From an uncultured Methanolobus sp. (GTDB lineage: Archaea; Halobacteriota; Methanosarcinia; Methanosarcinales; Methanosarcinaceae), in NCBI RefSeq assembly GCF_963665675.1, contig NZ_OY762426.1:2046001-2110000 (forward strand): a DNA stretch of 64,000 bases. Reading direction: 5' to 3'. The notes below the pieces were generated by a model. The model saw only the letters and a program-made list of their open reading frames with translations, was not told where the DNA came from and did not search any database. A program made the position numbers and the translations under genes. This document shows, in pieces, positions 63,937-64,000 of the stretch (position 1 is the stretch's first letter; every line of letters starts with the position of its first letter).

Positions 63937-64000
63937 ATGGCTTCAATATTGGTTAGTTCATCAGAAGAGTTCTCTGGTAAGAGCTCTATATGTATGGGTC
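63937..64000 (+). CDS. BioD-like/phosphotransacetylase N-terminal domain protein, 5' end only
   Basis: Only the first 21 codons are inside the window: ASILVSSSEEFSGKSSICMG has the P-loop (SSxEEFSGKSS) of the BioD-like domain found at the N-terminus of some phosphotransacetylases and in stand-alone BioD/DRTGG proteins. AAGGAG at 63922-63927 is 9 nt before ATG 63937; an in-frame ATG at 63928 touches the ribosome site. It starts 17 bp after the acyl-CoA synthetase and is probably in its operon. Confidence 0.6.
   Translation, partial: MASILVSSSEEFSGKSSICMG

Overview
The window reads as chromosome of a methanogenic archaeon of the family Methanosarcinaceae, most likely a methylotrophic, salt-adapted genus close to Methanolobus or Methanococcoides. 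The evidence is a complete Rnf operon headed by the multihaem cytochrome MmcA, a DUF1699 protein, an archaeal histone, eukaryote-type replication proteins (PriS, RfcS, RPA with RPA-associated protein), TATA-box promoters with some leaderless starts, and giant repeat-built surface proteins with a PGF-pre-PGF domain. The genus is inference; no rRNA or tRNA gene is visible.

Layout. 1-5.6 kb: primase small subunit (cut by the window edge), DUF1699 protein, a 690-bp gap rich in inverted repeats with a possible small RNA, then ribosome-rescue genes rqcH and pelA. 6-9.4 kb: acetate transporter-family protein, c-di-AMP cyclase, ThpR, ApbE. 9.4-16.7 kb: an unrecognised gene, mmcA, rnfCDGEAB and a DUF4870 gene as one operon; ApbE beside it is the expected flavinylation enzyme for RnfG. 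16.7-30 kb: rfcS, a COG2426 membrane protein, histone, flavodoxin, two separate RPA/RPA-associated gene pairs, a histidine kinase, a class I aldolase, a four-gene array of tiny membrane proteins (24.9-25.8 kb), insertion-sequence debris and a cation/proton antiporter. 30-45 kb: phosphodiesterase, two winged-helix regulators, a structured gene-poor stretch, three tRNA t6A-related genes (trmO, cgi121, methylthiotransferase), a nitrilase-family hydrolase, a sensor kinase, leuS, a zinc-ribbon microgene, glpX and a CLC protein. 45-61.7 kb: three consecutive giant membrane-anchored surface proteins (1526, 839 and about 2984 residues). 61.8-64 kb: ADP-forming acyl-CoA synthetase and the start of a BioD/phosphotransacetylase-like gene.

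How it fits together. MmcA and Rnf couple ferredoxin oxidation to ion pumping; the transporter and ADP-forming synthetase suggest acetate handling; aldolase and GlpX suggest gluconeogenesis; RPA pairs, PriS, RfcS and histone are replication and chromatin functions. The strongest candidate for something undescribed is the array of four 56-63 residue membrane proteins, which shows an A-B-A-B pattern made by duplication of a two-gene unit, lies next to transposon remnants, and is partly below usual gene-calling size limits.
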